59,606 nt of DNA from Ignavibacteria bacterium (GTDB lineage Bacteria > Bacteroidota > Ignavibacteria > Kapaibacteriales > UBA961), in assembly GCA_947491315.1 (NCBI GenBank), contig CANLII010000013.1, positions 1 to 59,606 of the forward strand. Reading direction: 5' to 3'. Within the stretch, counting starts at the first letter, position 1; every line of letters begins with the position of its first letter. The notes beneath the pieces were generated by a model. That model saw nothing but the letters and a program-made list of their open reading frames with translations. It was not told the origin of the DNA and searched no databases. Both the position numbers and the translations under genes were made by a program. Below are positions 25,633 through 33,876 of the stretch, in pieces.

Positions 25633-26954
25633 ATGAGTGAAGCAGCAAACTTACCACTTAGAGCTGCGCCCTCTAGTGTTGCAGGCAAACCTGTATTAGT
25701 CCAATCACCCGCAATCACAAGTCCATCCACAGGACTTTTTTGATTTGGTCTTCTTTCTTCTGTATTCGGATCTAACAAAACAGTAGCCGACTTTTCCTTG
25801 ATAACTTTCCAGTGTACTACATTGGCATCCCGCATTTCAGGAAAGCATTGTCTCACTTCTTCTGCACAAAGATTTGCAATTTCTTCCGTTGAAATTCCTA
25901 CGATCTCATCTCCGGCACTGATTGTCAATGCAAGTAATGATTTTGCGGATGGCATTTTGGTTGTTTTCCTAAATATCCATTGTGTCTTTGCATCCATGAT
26001 TGCAGACAATTGAATTTCAGGAAATTCTTTGTCGAACCAAAGGTATAGTGAAACTATCGGAGAATAACTGATATGTTCGAGTCCTGAAAAGTATAAATGA
26101 TTCAATGCATCAGGAATAACTTTTTGCAATGCATGTGGAGGAATGGCCGTAATCACACTTGAAGAAAAAAGCTTGGTTCCGTTTTGCAAAGTCACACCTT
26201 TCACTTGATTATGCTCAATATCGATTGCAATCACACCCATGCTTCGCAATATCTGTCCACCATGTTCATTCATCCATGCTTCGAATGGCTCAAACAGTTC
26301 TGATAAACCACATTCAGGAATATAGAGCGATGATGCATCTCCTGAACCAAAAAAAGCAAGTCGTAACACAGTGACAAACACTTTTGCCGATACCTCCTCC
26401 GGTTTGCCATTCATTGTTGCAAGTATAACAGGTGTCCATATCAAATCAATAAGTCTGTCTGACTGTGCTTCCGACAAAAGAAATTCCCTTGCGGTCATAA
26501 ATCCTGGTTTGCATAAAGCCAGTTTCAATCGAATAGCGAATAAGAGCATGGATCTTTTGTCTTGTGCATTCAAAAAGTTCAAACGCAACATTCCGAATGC
26601 CATTCCGATGGGACCATGAAGGCCACCATATCCTTTGGCAAAAAGAAGGTCTTTTTCGCCATTTGTAAAATGGAAGGGGACAGTAAGATATTGCTGTTTT
26701 TGAATCTTGTGCATCATTCCGATTTCTTTGATCAATTCAAAGAATGACTCATAACAACCCATCATGACATGTTGACCATTATCAATCATATCTCCTGAAA
26801 TGCGATCTTCAAATGAGCGGGCCCTTCCTCCAATATTTGCAGTAGACTCTATCAATAGAGGACTTTTTCCCCTTTTTATGCAATGCATGGCAGCAGACAT
26901 ACCGGAAATACCGGCACCCAAAATAATTACATCATAGGTATTATTAGGGATCAT
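25629..26954 (-). CDS. hpnE: Hydroxysqualene dehydroxylase (HpnE-like FAD amine-oxidoreductase)
   Basis: A 441-residue flavoprotein of the squalene/phytoene desaturase superfamily. The dinucleotide fold is VIILGAGISGMSAA with the Glu-containing LIESTANIGGRARS, followed by the HpnE-characteristic segment DNGQHVMMGCYESF. The C-terminal FAD motif reads VIAGDWTNTGLPATLEGAAL. HpnE reduces hydroxysqualene to squalene in the HpnC-HpnD-HpnE route. hpnC and hpnD normally lie beside hpnE but are not in the window. A carotenoid-desaturase role is the main alternative. The gene is the last of a convergent pair with the ABC permease. Confidence 0.85.
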   Translation of the reverse strand: MIPNNTYDVIILGAGISGMSAAMHCIKRGKSPLLIESTANIGGRARSFEDRISGDMIDNGQHVMMGCYESFFELIKEIGMMHKIQKQQYLTVPFHFTNGEKDLLFAKGYGGLHGPIGMAFGMLRLNFLNAQDKRSMLLFAIRLKLALCKPGFMTAREFLLSEAQSDRLIDLIWTPVILATMNGKPEEVSAKVFVTVLRLAFFGSGDASSLYIPECGLSELFEPFEAWMNEHGGQILRSMGVIAIDIEHNQVKGVTLQNGTKLFSSSVITAIPPHALQKVIPDALNHLYFSGLEHISYSPIVSLYLWFDKEFPEIQLSAIMDAKTQWIFRKTTKMPSAKSLLALTISAGDEIVGISTEEIANLCAEEVRQCFPEMRDANVVHWKVIKEKSATVLLDPNTEERRPNQKSPVDGLVIAGDWTNTGLPATLEGAALSGKFAASLI

Positions 26955-27057
26955 AATGGCTCAAGAACGTAAAATATGTCATAAATGACGGATTATACCA
27001 ATTCAGTGTCTCGAATGGCCAAGTTAACAATTATTTCATAAACCGATGGAAACATTG

Positions 27058-27065
27058 TATTTTTG
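27058..27065 (+). promoter_or_regulatory. Possible -7 promoter element (TATTTTTG) for tRNA-Leu
   Basis: TATTTTTGCC matches TAnnTTTG and lies 28 nt before the tRNA 5' end. The -33 region (TTTC at 20 nt) is only a partial match. Confidence 0.45.
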
Positions 27066-27092
27066 CCTTCTTATCTTCAAGCACTCGACTAT

Positions 27093-27173
27093 GCGGATGT
27101 GGCGAAATGGCATACGCGCCAGACTTAGGATCTGGTGGGGCAACCCGTGGGAGTTCGACCCTCCCCATCCGCA
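27093..27173 (+). tRNA. tRNA-Leu (anticodon UAG)
   Basis: An 81-nt class II tRNA. Acceptor stem GCGGATG pairs with CATCCGC (27166-27172), with discriminator A. Anticodon stem CCAGA/TCTGG encloses the loop CTTAGGA, giving anticodon TAG. The long variable arm GGG-CAA-CCC is typical of Leu, and the T arm GGGAG/CTCCC holds TTCGACC. CCA is not encoded (next bases CAA), so it must be added after transcription. It sits 50 nt ahead of trigger factor and may share its transcript. Confidence 0.95.
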
Positions 27174-27222
27174 CAATATTTTCCGGTGAATCCGGCATTT
27201 TGAAATAATTAAGGTTACTTCT

Positions 27223-28704
27223 TTGGAAATCTCCGTCATATCAATTGATGCTTGCACGCAAGAGGTAAGTTTTTCATTGACACAAGAGGATTTCATTCCT
27301 CACTTTGAGCGTGCTTATCAGAAGGCACAGCCAACAATAGAAATTAAAGGATTTCGCAAGGGTAAGGTTCCACTATCAATCATTAAGCAAAGATTTGGCC
27401 GACAAATTGAGCAGGAATGCATGATGGATGTGGCGGATTCCGAGTTCAAGAATTATACTCGCAACAATAATATAAAAGTTGTTGGCCAGCCTGAATTGCT
27501 TGACCTCAAGCCGGGTGAAGGCGGCTCGATGAATTATGTGATTCGTTTCAGCATTATTCCTGATTTTGAATTGGCCTCTTATGATGGATTTGAAATCAAG
27601 AAGCCGATTTCAAAAGTCACTGATGAAGATGTTCAAAAAATCATTGATGAAATGCTACTTAAGAATGCATCCAGCATTCCTGCTGATCATATTAATGATG
27701 CCAAACACAATGTTACCATTCGTTTCACGAAAGTGGATGATGAAACAGGTGAACCTCTTGAAGGTTTGGAACCCCAAGAGAATACAATTTTCCTTGATCA
27801 TCCCGATTTGGATGGATTCCTTCGTGATGCATTGATTGACAAAAAGGTTGGTGATACAGCAACATACATGGATGCAACTCAGGGTGAAGAAAATCCTGAT
27901 AGATTTGAAGTGACCATTTTGTCTGCAGAGAAAATCGTACCCGCCGCATTGGATGAAGAATTCGTCAAAAAGTATTCTAATGGTAGCCTTTCAACCATTG
28001 AAGAATTGGAAAACAGCGTTCGCGATTATAATAATCGCATGTTGGAAGAGGAAGCACGCAAAGAGATGGAAATTCAGATTGTTGATATCATCACTTCGAA
28101 GCATGATTTCCAAGTTCCGCATTCAATCGTGCATGAAGTCATGCATGGAATGTTTGACAATTTCAAAAAACAACAAGGTCCATCTGCAGCTGATCTAAAG
28201 ATGTCCGACTTCGAAGAAATGTTCCGTCCTTATGCCGAGCAGACAGCACGCTGGGAATTGATTCGCGATAGAATCATTGAGAAGGAAGGAATTACTCTTG
28301 AAGAGCAAGACATCCTTCCATATTTGCAATATTATCGTTCACAAACTCAAATGAATGATAATCAAATTCTTTCATATCTTATGAAAGACAATGCATTTCT
28401 CGGTTCAATTCTTGCAAAAAAAGTTATGGAAAAAGTCCTTTCCATGGCAACAATTATCGATGTAGATCCTCAGTCCTATTTTGCTGAAAAAGACATGGAT
28501 GCCATGGTTAAGCAAATGCAAGACACTGCTGAGGCGACTTCTTCGTCAAAGGCTGAGCCGGTAAAAAAAGCAAGTAAAACTGCGAAGCCTAAAGCTGAAG
28601 GAAAAGCAAAGGAAGCGAAAACTTCAACCAAAGCAAAAAAGACAGAAGACGCGGAAGAAAAGCCGAAAAAGAAATCATCCAACTCAAAATCTGCCGGTGA
28701 ATAA
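27223..28704 (+). CDS. tig: Trigger factor (ribosome-associated chaperone)
   Basis: Ribosome-bound peptidyl-prolyl isomerase/chaperone of 493 residues. The N-terminal ribosome-binding domain has the signature [17 protein letters not shown] (compare GFRxGKxP); a FKBP-like middle domain follows (about 155-245), then the helical C-terminal arms. The last 55 residues are a Lys/Ala/Glu/Ser-rich tail ([20 protein letters not shown]) beyond the usual end of about 430-450. The start is TTG at 27223 with AAGG 8 nt upstream; no in-frame ATG/GTG precedes the conserved region. clpP and clpX follow, the classical order. Confidence 0.93.
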   Translation: MEISVISIDACTQEVSFSLTQEDFIPHFERAYQKAQPTIEIKGFRKGKVPLSIIKQRFGRQIEQECMMDVADSEFKNYTRNNNIKVVGQPELLDLKPGEGGSMNYVIRFSIIPDFELASYDGFEIKKPISKVTDEDVQKIIDEMLLKNASSIPADHINDAKHNVTIRFTKVDDETGEPLEGLEPQENTIFLDHPDLDGFLRDALIDKKVGDTATYMDATQGEENPDRFEVTILSAEKIVPAALDEEFVKKYSNGSLSTIEELENSVRDYNNRMLEEEARKEMEIQIVDIITSKHDFQVPHSIVHEVMHGMFDNFKKQQGPSAADLKMSDFEEMFRPYAEQTARWELIRDRIIEKEGITLEEQDILPYLQYYRSQTQMNDNQILSYLMKDNAFLGSILAKKVMEKVLSMATIIDVDPQSYFAEKDMDAMVKQMQDTAEATSSSKAEPVKKASKTAKPKAEGKAKEAKTSTKAKKTEDAEEKPKKKSSNSKSAGE

Positions 28705-28724
28705 TCACCATCAGGAGCATTATT

Positions 28725-29333
28725 ATGATGAATCAACTCGTTCCCATGGTAGTGGAACAAACAAGCAGAGGCGAAAGAGCCTATGATATTTATTCTCGGC
28801 TTTTGAAAGAGAGAATCATTTTCATTGGTTCACCCATAGATGATAATGTTGCAAGTTTGACTGTAGCACAACTCCTCTTTCTCGAAAGCGAAGATCCCAC
28901 AAAGGATATCAATATATATATCAATTCTCCGGGTGGAAGCGTTACTTCAGGCATGGCAATTTATGATACCATGCAATTTGTAAGACCCGATATCAGCACA
29001 ATTTGTGTTGGTATGGCGGCATCAATGGCACAGGTACTTCTTTGTGCTGGAGCAGCCGGAAAGCGATTTGCACTCCCAAATTCACGCATCATGATGCATC
29101 AACCATTGGGTGGTACTCAAGGTCAGGCGACCGACATTGAAATCTATACCAAAGAAATGCTTCGCATTCGTGAAATGCTCTATGCAATCATCAGTAAGCA
29201 TACAGGGAAAGACACAAAAACTATCCTCAAAGATGCAGATCGAGATAATTATATGAGCGCCAAACAAGCAGTTGATTATGGTATTGTCGATAAGATTTTA
29301 GAGCGTCGCTCATTAGAGCCAAGCAAATCATAA
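28725..29333 (+). CDS. clpP: ATP-dependent Clp protease proteolytic subunit
   Basis: Serine protease subunit of ClpXP, 202 residues, normal length. The triad is visible: Ser in [13 protein letters not shown], His in [11 protein letters not shown], Asp in [13 protein letters not shown]. Other family segments are [30 protein letters not shown] and YGIVDKI. A good AGGAG lies 8 nt before the ATG. It follows tig by 20 nt and is separated from clpX by a terminator-like hairpin. Confidence 0.97.
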   Translation: MMNQLVPMVVEQTSRGERAYDIYSRLLKERIIFIGSPIDDNVASLTVAQLLFLESEDPTKDINIYINSPGGSVTSGMAIYDTMQFVRPDISTICVGMAASMAQVLLCAGAAGKRFALPNSRIMMHQPLGGTQGQATDIEIYTKEMLRIREMLYAIISKHTGKDTKTILKDADRDNYMSAKQAVDYGIVDKILERRSLEPSKS

Positions 29334-29350
29334 TGCTGCATGAATACATG

Positions 29351-29389
29351 AAAGGCGGGGCGATACCTTCGTCCCGCCTTTTTTTTTCT
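29351..29389 (+). terminator. Rho-independent terminator between clpP and clpX
   Basis: Stem AAAGGCGGG (29351-29359) pairs with CCCGCCTTT and is followed by a run of T (to 29387). It lies 17 nt past the clpP stop, so some tig-clpP transcripts should end here and clpX output may be set separately. Confidence 0.85.
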
Positions 29390-29411
29390 TGATATACCGT
29401 AATAGAACATA

Positions 29412-30701
29412 ATGAGTTCAAGAACGCAAGACAAAGATTCCATTCACTGTTCATTTTGTGGTCGTCCTGCCGCTGATGTCCAGAATCTCATTGCAGGCAA
29501 TGAGGTGTATATCTGTGATCGTTGTATTCATACATCCATGGATGTATTGAATCAGCATATTGCACCCTCCACAAAGACCCACAAACATCAGAATCAAAAA
29601 ACCGCATTATTGAAGCCATCACAAATTAAAGCAAAGCTTGATGAATATGTGATTGATCAAGACAAGGCAAAACGGATTTTGAGTGTTGCGGTGTATAATC
29701 ATTATAAGCGTATTGCATCCAATGCTCTCCCATCTCAGGATGATGTGGAAATTGAAAAAAGTAATATTCTGCTTGTTGGTCCTACCGGAACGGGAAAAAC
29801 ACTACTTGCAAAAACATTAGCACGCATTCTTGATGTGCCTTTTGCAGTTGCGGATGCAACCACAATCACTGAATCAGGTTATGTTGGTGATGATGTTGAA
29901 ACTATTCTCGTACATCTTCTGCAAAATGCAGATTATGATGCCGAGCGTGCAGAGCGTGGCATAGTGTATATCGATGAAATCGATAAAATTGCCCGTCGTT
30001 CAGATTCACAAAGCATTACGCGAGATGTATCCGGCGAAGGTGTTCAGCAAGCACTCCTCAAATTGCTTGAAGGTACTGTTGCGGGTGTTCCTCCTCGTGG
30101 TGGTAGAAAACATCCCGAGCAATCTCTGGTATATGTAAATACAAAAAATATTCTCTTCATCTGTGGTGGCGCATTTGACGGAGTAGAGAAAACCATTGGC
30201 CGCAGAATCAATGCAAAAACCATTGGATTCAGTGCGAGCATGAAAGAGAATGTAGAAGAGAACAGCGCTTTGCTATCGCGAGTGGAGCCAGAGGATCTCA
30301 TCAAATTTGGATTCATTCCTGAATTGGTAGGAAGACTTCCTGTGATTGCACCGTTAGAACCATTGACCGATGAGGCGATGCTTCAAGTGCTCACGAAACC
30401 CAAAAATGCACTCATCAAGCAATATCAAAAGTTATTCTCGATGGAACAATGCGGATTGGAATTCACAAATGATGCACTATTGGGTATCGTTGAAAAAGCC
30501 AAGATTCGCAAAACAGGTGCTCGGGGTCTGAGAGCAATAGTAGAAGAAATCATGTTGCCCATCATGTTTGATATACCTGATCGTAATGACATCAATCATT
30601 GCATAGTGGACAGAGATGTCGTGGATTCCGGAAAAGAACCTCATTTTGAGCAAAAAAGCCCATCTACCTCCGAAAAAGAGCAATTGCGAAAAGCAGAGTG
30701 A
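29412..30701 (+). CDS. clpX: ATP-dependent Clp protease ATP-binding subunit ClpX
   Basis: AAA+ unfoldase of 429 residues that feeds substrates to ClpP. The N-terminal zinc domain has C-x2-C (CSFCGRP) and C-x2-C (YICDRCI). The AAA domain has Walker [16 protein letters not shown], the pore-loop segment [11 protein letters not shown], Walker [14 protein letters not shown], the RKH-type loop [11 protein letters not shown]-type segment TIGFSAS (the ClpP-docking loop), and sensor 2 in [12 protein letters not shown]. All standard elements are present, with a short charged tail. Confidence 0.97.
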   Translation: MSSRTQDKDSIHCSFCGRPAADVQNLIAGNEVYICDRCIHTSMDVLNQHIAPSTKTHKHQNQKTALLKPSQIKAKLDEYVIDQDKAKRILSVAVYNHYKRIASNALPSQDDVEIEKSNILLVGPTGTGKTLLAKTLARILDVPFAVADATTITESGYVGDDVETILVHLLQNADYDAERAERGIVYIDEIDKIARRSDSQSITRDVSGEGVQQALLKLLEGTVAGVPPRGGRKHPEQSLVYVNTKNILFICGGAFDGVEKTIGRRINAKTIGFSASMKENVEENSALLSRVEPEDLIKFGFIPELVGRLPVIAPLEPLTDEAMLQVLTKPKNALIKQYQKLFSMEQCGLEFTNDALLGIVEKAKIRKTGARGLRAIVEEIMLPIMFDIPDRNDINHCIVDRDVVDSGKEPHFEQKSPSTSEKEQLRKAE

Positions 30702-30772
30702 TCAAAGATTGCAAAGTATTTTGAATCATAAACTTAGATCACTATAAAGATTTCGGAAACTTGATTCCAAGG

Positions 30773-30803
30773 TTGGTTTTGTATCCTTAGATTCGTATTT
30801 TTG
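30773..30803 (+). promoter_or_regulatory. Bacteroidota-type promoter upstream of mreB
   Basis: TTGG (30773-30776), a 19-nt spacer, then TATTTTTG (30796-30803), fitting TTTG-N19-TAnnTTTG with one mismatch in the -33 element. Transcription would start about 30810, giving a leader of about 60 nt to mreB. The bases after the -7 box (CAGTCCC) are identical to those at the rpsU-operon promoter. The rest of the 169-nt clpX-mreB gap shows only a loose AGTGATC/GATCACT inverted repeat. Confidence 0.65.
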
Positions 30804-30870
30804 CAGTCCCCCATAGTATTGACTCCGGGCTTGTAATGTGAGAAGACTTCATCATCAGTATAGTGAGAAT

Positions 30871-31896
30871 ATGATGCGCTTTGGATTTTTATCAACAGAT
30901 GTGGCCATTGATCTTGGCACTGCCAATACTCTCATTTGGATGAGAGATAAGGGTTTGGTGCTCAATGAGCCGTCAATCGTTGCATTCGATCGCACTAATA
31001 AGCATATACTCGCGATTGGACATGAAGCACAAGCAATGGTAGGCAAGACTCATCGTGACATTCGCACCATTCGTCCATTGAAGGACGGTGTGATTGCAGA
31101 TTTCGAAATCGCTGAGGGAATGCTCAGAGCTTTCATCAAGAAAATTTCATTGTCATGGCAACCTGCCAGACGTGTTGTCATATGCGTACCATCAGGCATT
31201 ACCGAAGTAGAAAAGCGTGCAGTTCGAGATAGTGCCGAACATGCAGGTGCAAAAGAAGTGCATCTTATAGCCGAACCAATGGCTGCTGCAATTGGCATCG
31301 GACTCGATGTTCATGAGCCAAAAGGAAATTTAATAGTCGATATCGGTGGTGGAACTACTGAAATAGCAGTGATTGCACTTTCGGGTATCGTTACCGATGA
31401 GTCCATTCGCATGGCAGGCGATGAAATGACCAATAGCATTGTACAGTACTTTAAGCGTAATCATAATATTCTTATTGGTGAAAGAACCGCCGAAATCATC
31501 AAATGTGAAGTAGGATCTGCTTACCCATTGGAACAAGAAGTGGAAATCGAAGTGAAAGGTCGTGATTTGATTACAGGTATTCCTCAATCAATTACGGTCA
31601 GTTCGATCGATATCAGAGAAGCACTCAGTGAATGTGTTGCTACAATCGTTGAAAGTGTCCGCATGTTGCTTGAAAGAACTCCCCCGGAATTGGCTGCTGA
31701 TATTTATGATCGCGGAATCATGCTCTCCGGTGGTGGTGCTTTACTCAAAGGTTTGGATAAGCGCCTTTCCATGGAAACAACACTCACCGTGCATGTTGTG
31801 GAAGACCCCCTAACCGCTGTGGTAAGAGGAACTGGCAAAGTACTCGAGAATCTCCATCATTATATGCCTTGCCTGATTAAAAGCAAGAGATATTGA
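30871..31896 (+). CDS. mreB: Rod shape-determining protein MreB
   Basis: Bacterial actin of 341 residues from the ATG at 30871; an upstream GTG at 30838 would add 11 unlikely residues. Landmarks: phosphate-1 loop DVAIDLGTANTLIW, the MreB segment GVIADFEIAEGMLRAFI, VVICVPSGITEVEKRAV, EPMAAAIGIGLDVHEPKGNL, phosphate-2 loop VDIGGGTTEIAVIAL, and the adenosine motif IMLSGGGALLKGLDKRL. It forms membrane-associated filaments that steer lateral wall synthesis. mreC and mreD, usually next, are not adjacent. Confidence 0.96.
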   Translation: MMRFGFLSTDVAIDLGTANTLIWMRDKGLVLNEPSIVAFDRTNKHILAIGHEAQAMVGKTHRDIRTIRPLKDGVIADFEIAEGMLRAFIKKISLSWQPARRVVICVPSGITEVEKRAVRDSAEHAGAKEVHLIAEPMAAAIGIGLDVHEPKGNLIVDIGGGTTEIAVIALSGIVTDESIRMAGDEMTNSIVQYFKRNHNILIGERTAEIIKCEVGSAYPLEQEVEIEVKGRDLITGIPQSITVSSIDIREALSECVATIVESVRMLLERTPPELAADIYDRGIMLSGGGALLKGLDKRLSMETTLTVHVVEDPLTAVVRGTGKVLENLHHYMPCLIKSKRY

Positions 31897-31953
31897 TAAT
31901 TGCGAATATTGTAGATTTTACTATCACAACACATTGATACAGAATCAGTTGTT

Positions 31954-31985
31954 TTTGGTGGACAACCTATTTCTTTGTATATTTG
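31954..31985 (+). promoter_or_regulatory. Bacteroidota-type promoter upstream of the Tudor-like/rpsU operon
   Basis: TTTG (31954-31957), 20 nt, then TATATTTG (31978-31985), a full match to the -33/-7 consensus of this phylum. It is followed by CAGTCCC as at the mreB promoter. The leader to the ATG at 32030 is about 38 nt. Confidence 0.7.
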
Positions 31986-32029
31986 CAGTCCCGGTATTGT
32001 GTAATTTCAGTCTGTGAACGGAGTTCCAA

Positions 32030-32437
32030 ATGGCTACAAAAGTCAGACGCGCCAGAAAAGCCAAATATGTCAAGCTCTTTTCTCCTTTCTTGATGAAAGA
32101 AACCAAGCATGAGCTTATTGGCGAACCAATGGAGTCTGCTGAAGGTCGCCGCCAATGGGCCCGTTGTACGCTCAGTCGTCACTCTCAACTTGTTGATTTG
32201 GATGTACTTGATGCAAAATCAGACAAGACTGCGGCAATTATACAGGTTTCAAAAGAAGATTCTAAAATTTACAACACATCTGACGTATATGCTGTTGGCG
32301 ATGTGATCTATCATCAGAAATGGGATGATCTCGGTGTTGTTCTTTCTAAAGAAATCATTTCCAATGGTGGTTTTGCGATCATTGTTCAATTTGAAAAGTT
32401 GAAAGAAAAAAAATTGATTGAAAATTTAGTTAAATAA
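32030..32437 (+). CDS. Small basic protein with C-terminal Tudor-like domain, upstream of rpsU
   Basis: A 135-residue protein without an established name. The N-terminus is basic (TKVRRARKAKYVK). The C-terminal part, about residues 88-133 (VGDVIYHQKWDDLGVVLSKE, then IIVQFEKLKEKKLIENLV), resembles the Tudor-like module at the end of UvrD/PcrA helicases and CarD-type proteins (V-G-D-x-V-x-H-x-K-[FW]-G-x-G-x-V ... V-x-F-[ED]-x-x-G-x-K-x-L), which in those proteins touches RNA polymerase. It shares a promoter and likely an operon with ribosomal protein S21 (28-nt gap). GGAG 7 nt before the ATG supports the start. A link to transcription or translation is inference. Confidence 0.75.
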   Translation: MATKVRRARKAKYVKLFSPFLMKETKHELIGEPMESAEGRRQWARCTLSRHSQLVDLDVLDAKSDKTAAIIQVSKEDSKIYNTSDVYAVGDVIYHQKWDDLGVVLSKEIISNGGFAIIVQFEKLKEKKLIENLVK

Positions 32438-32465
32438 AATTATCCATCTTATCCAGAAAAGAGAT

Positions 32466-32660
32466 ATGGTAGGCGTTACAATCCAATCCAATGAGTCGAT
32501 CGACAGAGCACTTCGTCGCTTTAAGAAAAAATATGAGCGAAGTGGTGTATTGCGCGAATTCAAAAAGCGTGCTTTTTTCATAAAGCCTTCAGTTGAGAAG
32601 CGTCTTTCTCGCATGAAAGCAGCTCGACGTCAGTATCGCGCAACGATCGAACAAGAATAA
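32466..32660 (+). CDS. rpsU: 30S ribosomal protein S21
   Basis: Small-subunit ribosomal protein of 64 residues, contacting the 3' end of 16S rRNA and the anti-Shine-Dalgarno region. The sequence is typical: VTIQSNESIDRALRRFKKKY, then RSGVLREFKKRAFF and a basic C-terminal part (KRLSRMKAARRQYRA). It follows the Tudor-like gene by 28 nt and ends at a clear terminator. Confidence 0.95.
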   Translation: MVGVTIQSNESIDRALRRFKKKYERSGVLREFKKRAFFIKPSVEKRLSRMKAARRQYRATIEQE

Positions 32661-32681
32661 ATCATTCTTGTCACAAGTTTT

Positions 32682-32712
32682 AAGTCATATGGTTTTCCAT
32701 ATGACTTTTTTT
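32682..32712. terminator. Bidirectional rho-independent terminator after rpsU
   Basis: Stem AAGTCATATGG (32682-32692), loop TTTT, stem CCATATGACTT, then a T run. It lies between rpsU and the convergent NHL-repeat gene, whose stop codon begins at the end of the T run. Confidence 0.9.
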
Positions 32713-33784
32713 ATTGGTCTGTGGAAAGGCGGAACCGACATATCCGATTGTTTTTCGTATCTGCCACATAGAGCGTTTTATTGAACCAAGCAATACCTAA
32801 GGGTGAGGAAAATTGGGATTTACCTGCACCAGAGCCACCAAAAGAATGCATCTCTTTGCCAGTGGATGTGAACTTTAGAACAGAATCTTTGCCAGCATCA
32901 ATCACATATACATTGCCAAAGGCATCATATGTGATATCCTCAGGTTTACCAAAACGACCTACACTAATCAAATCACCTCCCGAAGTTGAAGGATCAGCAG
33001 GATTAAACTTTTGAAACCACCCTGTTATGTCACCTGAGACATAACTCAACCACTGCACTTTATACTGCATATTGGGTGAAATCTGCGTAAACAGAAAATC
33101 TTGAGATCTATCTGCAGCAACAGAGAGAGAGGATATCGAACCGATTGAATACAATGCATTGCCTTCAGGAACAAGGGAAGACAATCTACTCATGACAGAA
33201 TCTTGAGGATTCATCAACAGCACAGCATCATCCGGATCAAAGCGTGAGGAATTACTCGGACCTGTTCTAGAAATCAGATATGCATTGCCCTGGAGTACGG
33301 TTATTCCAGTAAATCTTCTCTCGGGTCTGCCGGCTTGAGTATATACACATTGAATAGGTGCATTAGCAATAGAATGTCTTACATCGCTCATATGAATGCG
33401 ATATATTGCCCCAATCGTCACTGTCTTTGCTTGCAATACAGTATCAAGTTCACCACATATCAGTAAATCAAACAATCCATCTTGAGCAATTGCAATAGGG
33501 TTTTTGATGAATCCCGAGACACCAACACGACGACCTGCAATGTCGAGCATCACAATACGATTATTCTTAGTGTCGGCTACATAAACAAATGGTTCACGAC
33601 CTATAAAAATATCAGATGGCTCATTAAAATCAGACCAATCCGGTTGAAGCGGAATATACAGTGTATCATTGATCTTTCCTGTATCCGGAACAGCTTCCGG
33701 GGATTGGGGAGTATCATTGCAGGAGATAAAACCCAATGAAAGAACAATGAAGATCGATAAAATATGTGATGCATTTGTAATCAT
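32711..33784 (-). CDS. NHL-repeat lipoprotein (beta-propeller)
   Basis: A 357-residue envelope lipoprotein: HILSIFIVLSLGFISC is a lipobox signal, followed by NDTPQSPEAVP. The mature part is a six-bladed NHL-type propeller, best seen in FNEPSDIFIGREPFVYVADT, KNNRIVMLDIAGRRVGVSGF, GRFGKPEDITYDAFGNVYVI, DAGKDSVLKFTSTGKEMHSF and FSSPLGIAWFNKTLYVADTK. Such propellers bind proteins or sugars; the ligand is unknown. The ATG at 33784 is preferred to an upstream TTG. It is divergent from the leucine-rich repeat gene. Confidence 0.88.
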   Translation of the reverse strand: MITNASHILSIFIVLSLGFISCNDTPQSPEAVPDTGKINDTLYIPLQPDWSDFNEPSDIFIGREPFVYVADTKNNRIVMLDIAGRRVGVSGFIKNPIAIAQDGLFDLLICGELDTVLQAKTVTIGAIYRIHMSDVRHSIANAPIQCVYTQAGRPERRFTGITVLQGNAYLISRTGPSNSSRFDPDDAVLLMNPQDSVMSRLSSLVPEGNALYSIGSISSLSVAADRSQDFLFTQISPNMQYKVQWLSYVSGDITGWFQKFNPADPSTSGGDLISVGRFGKPEDITYDAFGNVYVIDAGKDSVLKFTSTGKEMHSFGGSGAGKSQFSSPLGIAWFNKTLYVADTKNNRICRFRLSTDQ

Positions 33785-33787
33785 GCA

Positions 33788-33795
33788 CAAAATTA
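33788..33795 (-). promoter_or_regulatory. Possible -7 promoter element (TAATTTTG), very close to the NHL start
   Basis: On the - strand TAATTTTG lies 4-11 nt before the ATG at 33784, which would leave almost no leader. Either the transcript is leaderless or the match is chance. No -33 element at the right spacing. Confidence 0.25.
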
Positions 33796-33831
33796 GGAAT
33801 GTTTACGATAGCAAGTGATATACATATCAGG

Positions 33832-33839
33832 TAATTTTG
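33832..33839 (+). promoter_or_regulatory. Possible -7 promoter element (TAATTTTG) for the LRR gene
   Basis: TAATTTTGC matches TAnnTTTG, 38 nt before the ATG of the leucine-rich repeat gene. The -33 region is not recognisable. Confidence 0.35.
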
Positions 33840-33876
33840 CCAGTGATTGTAATTACTACAAAAAAGAGTTGACTAT

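Noticed and set aside
30699-30743. AGTGATC/GATCACT inverted repeat as the clpX terminator
   Set aside because: The loop is over 30 nt and no T run follows, so it is too weak to call.
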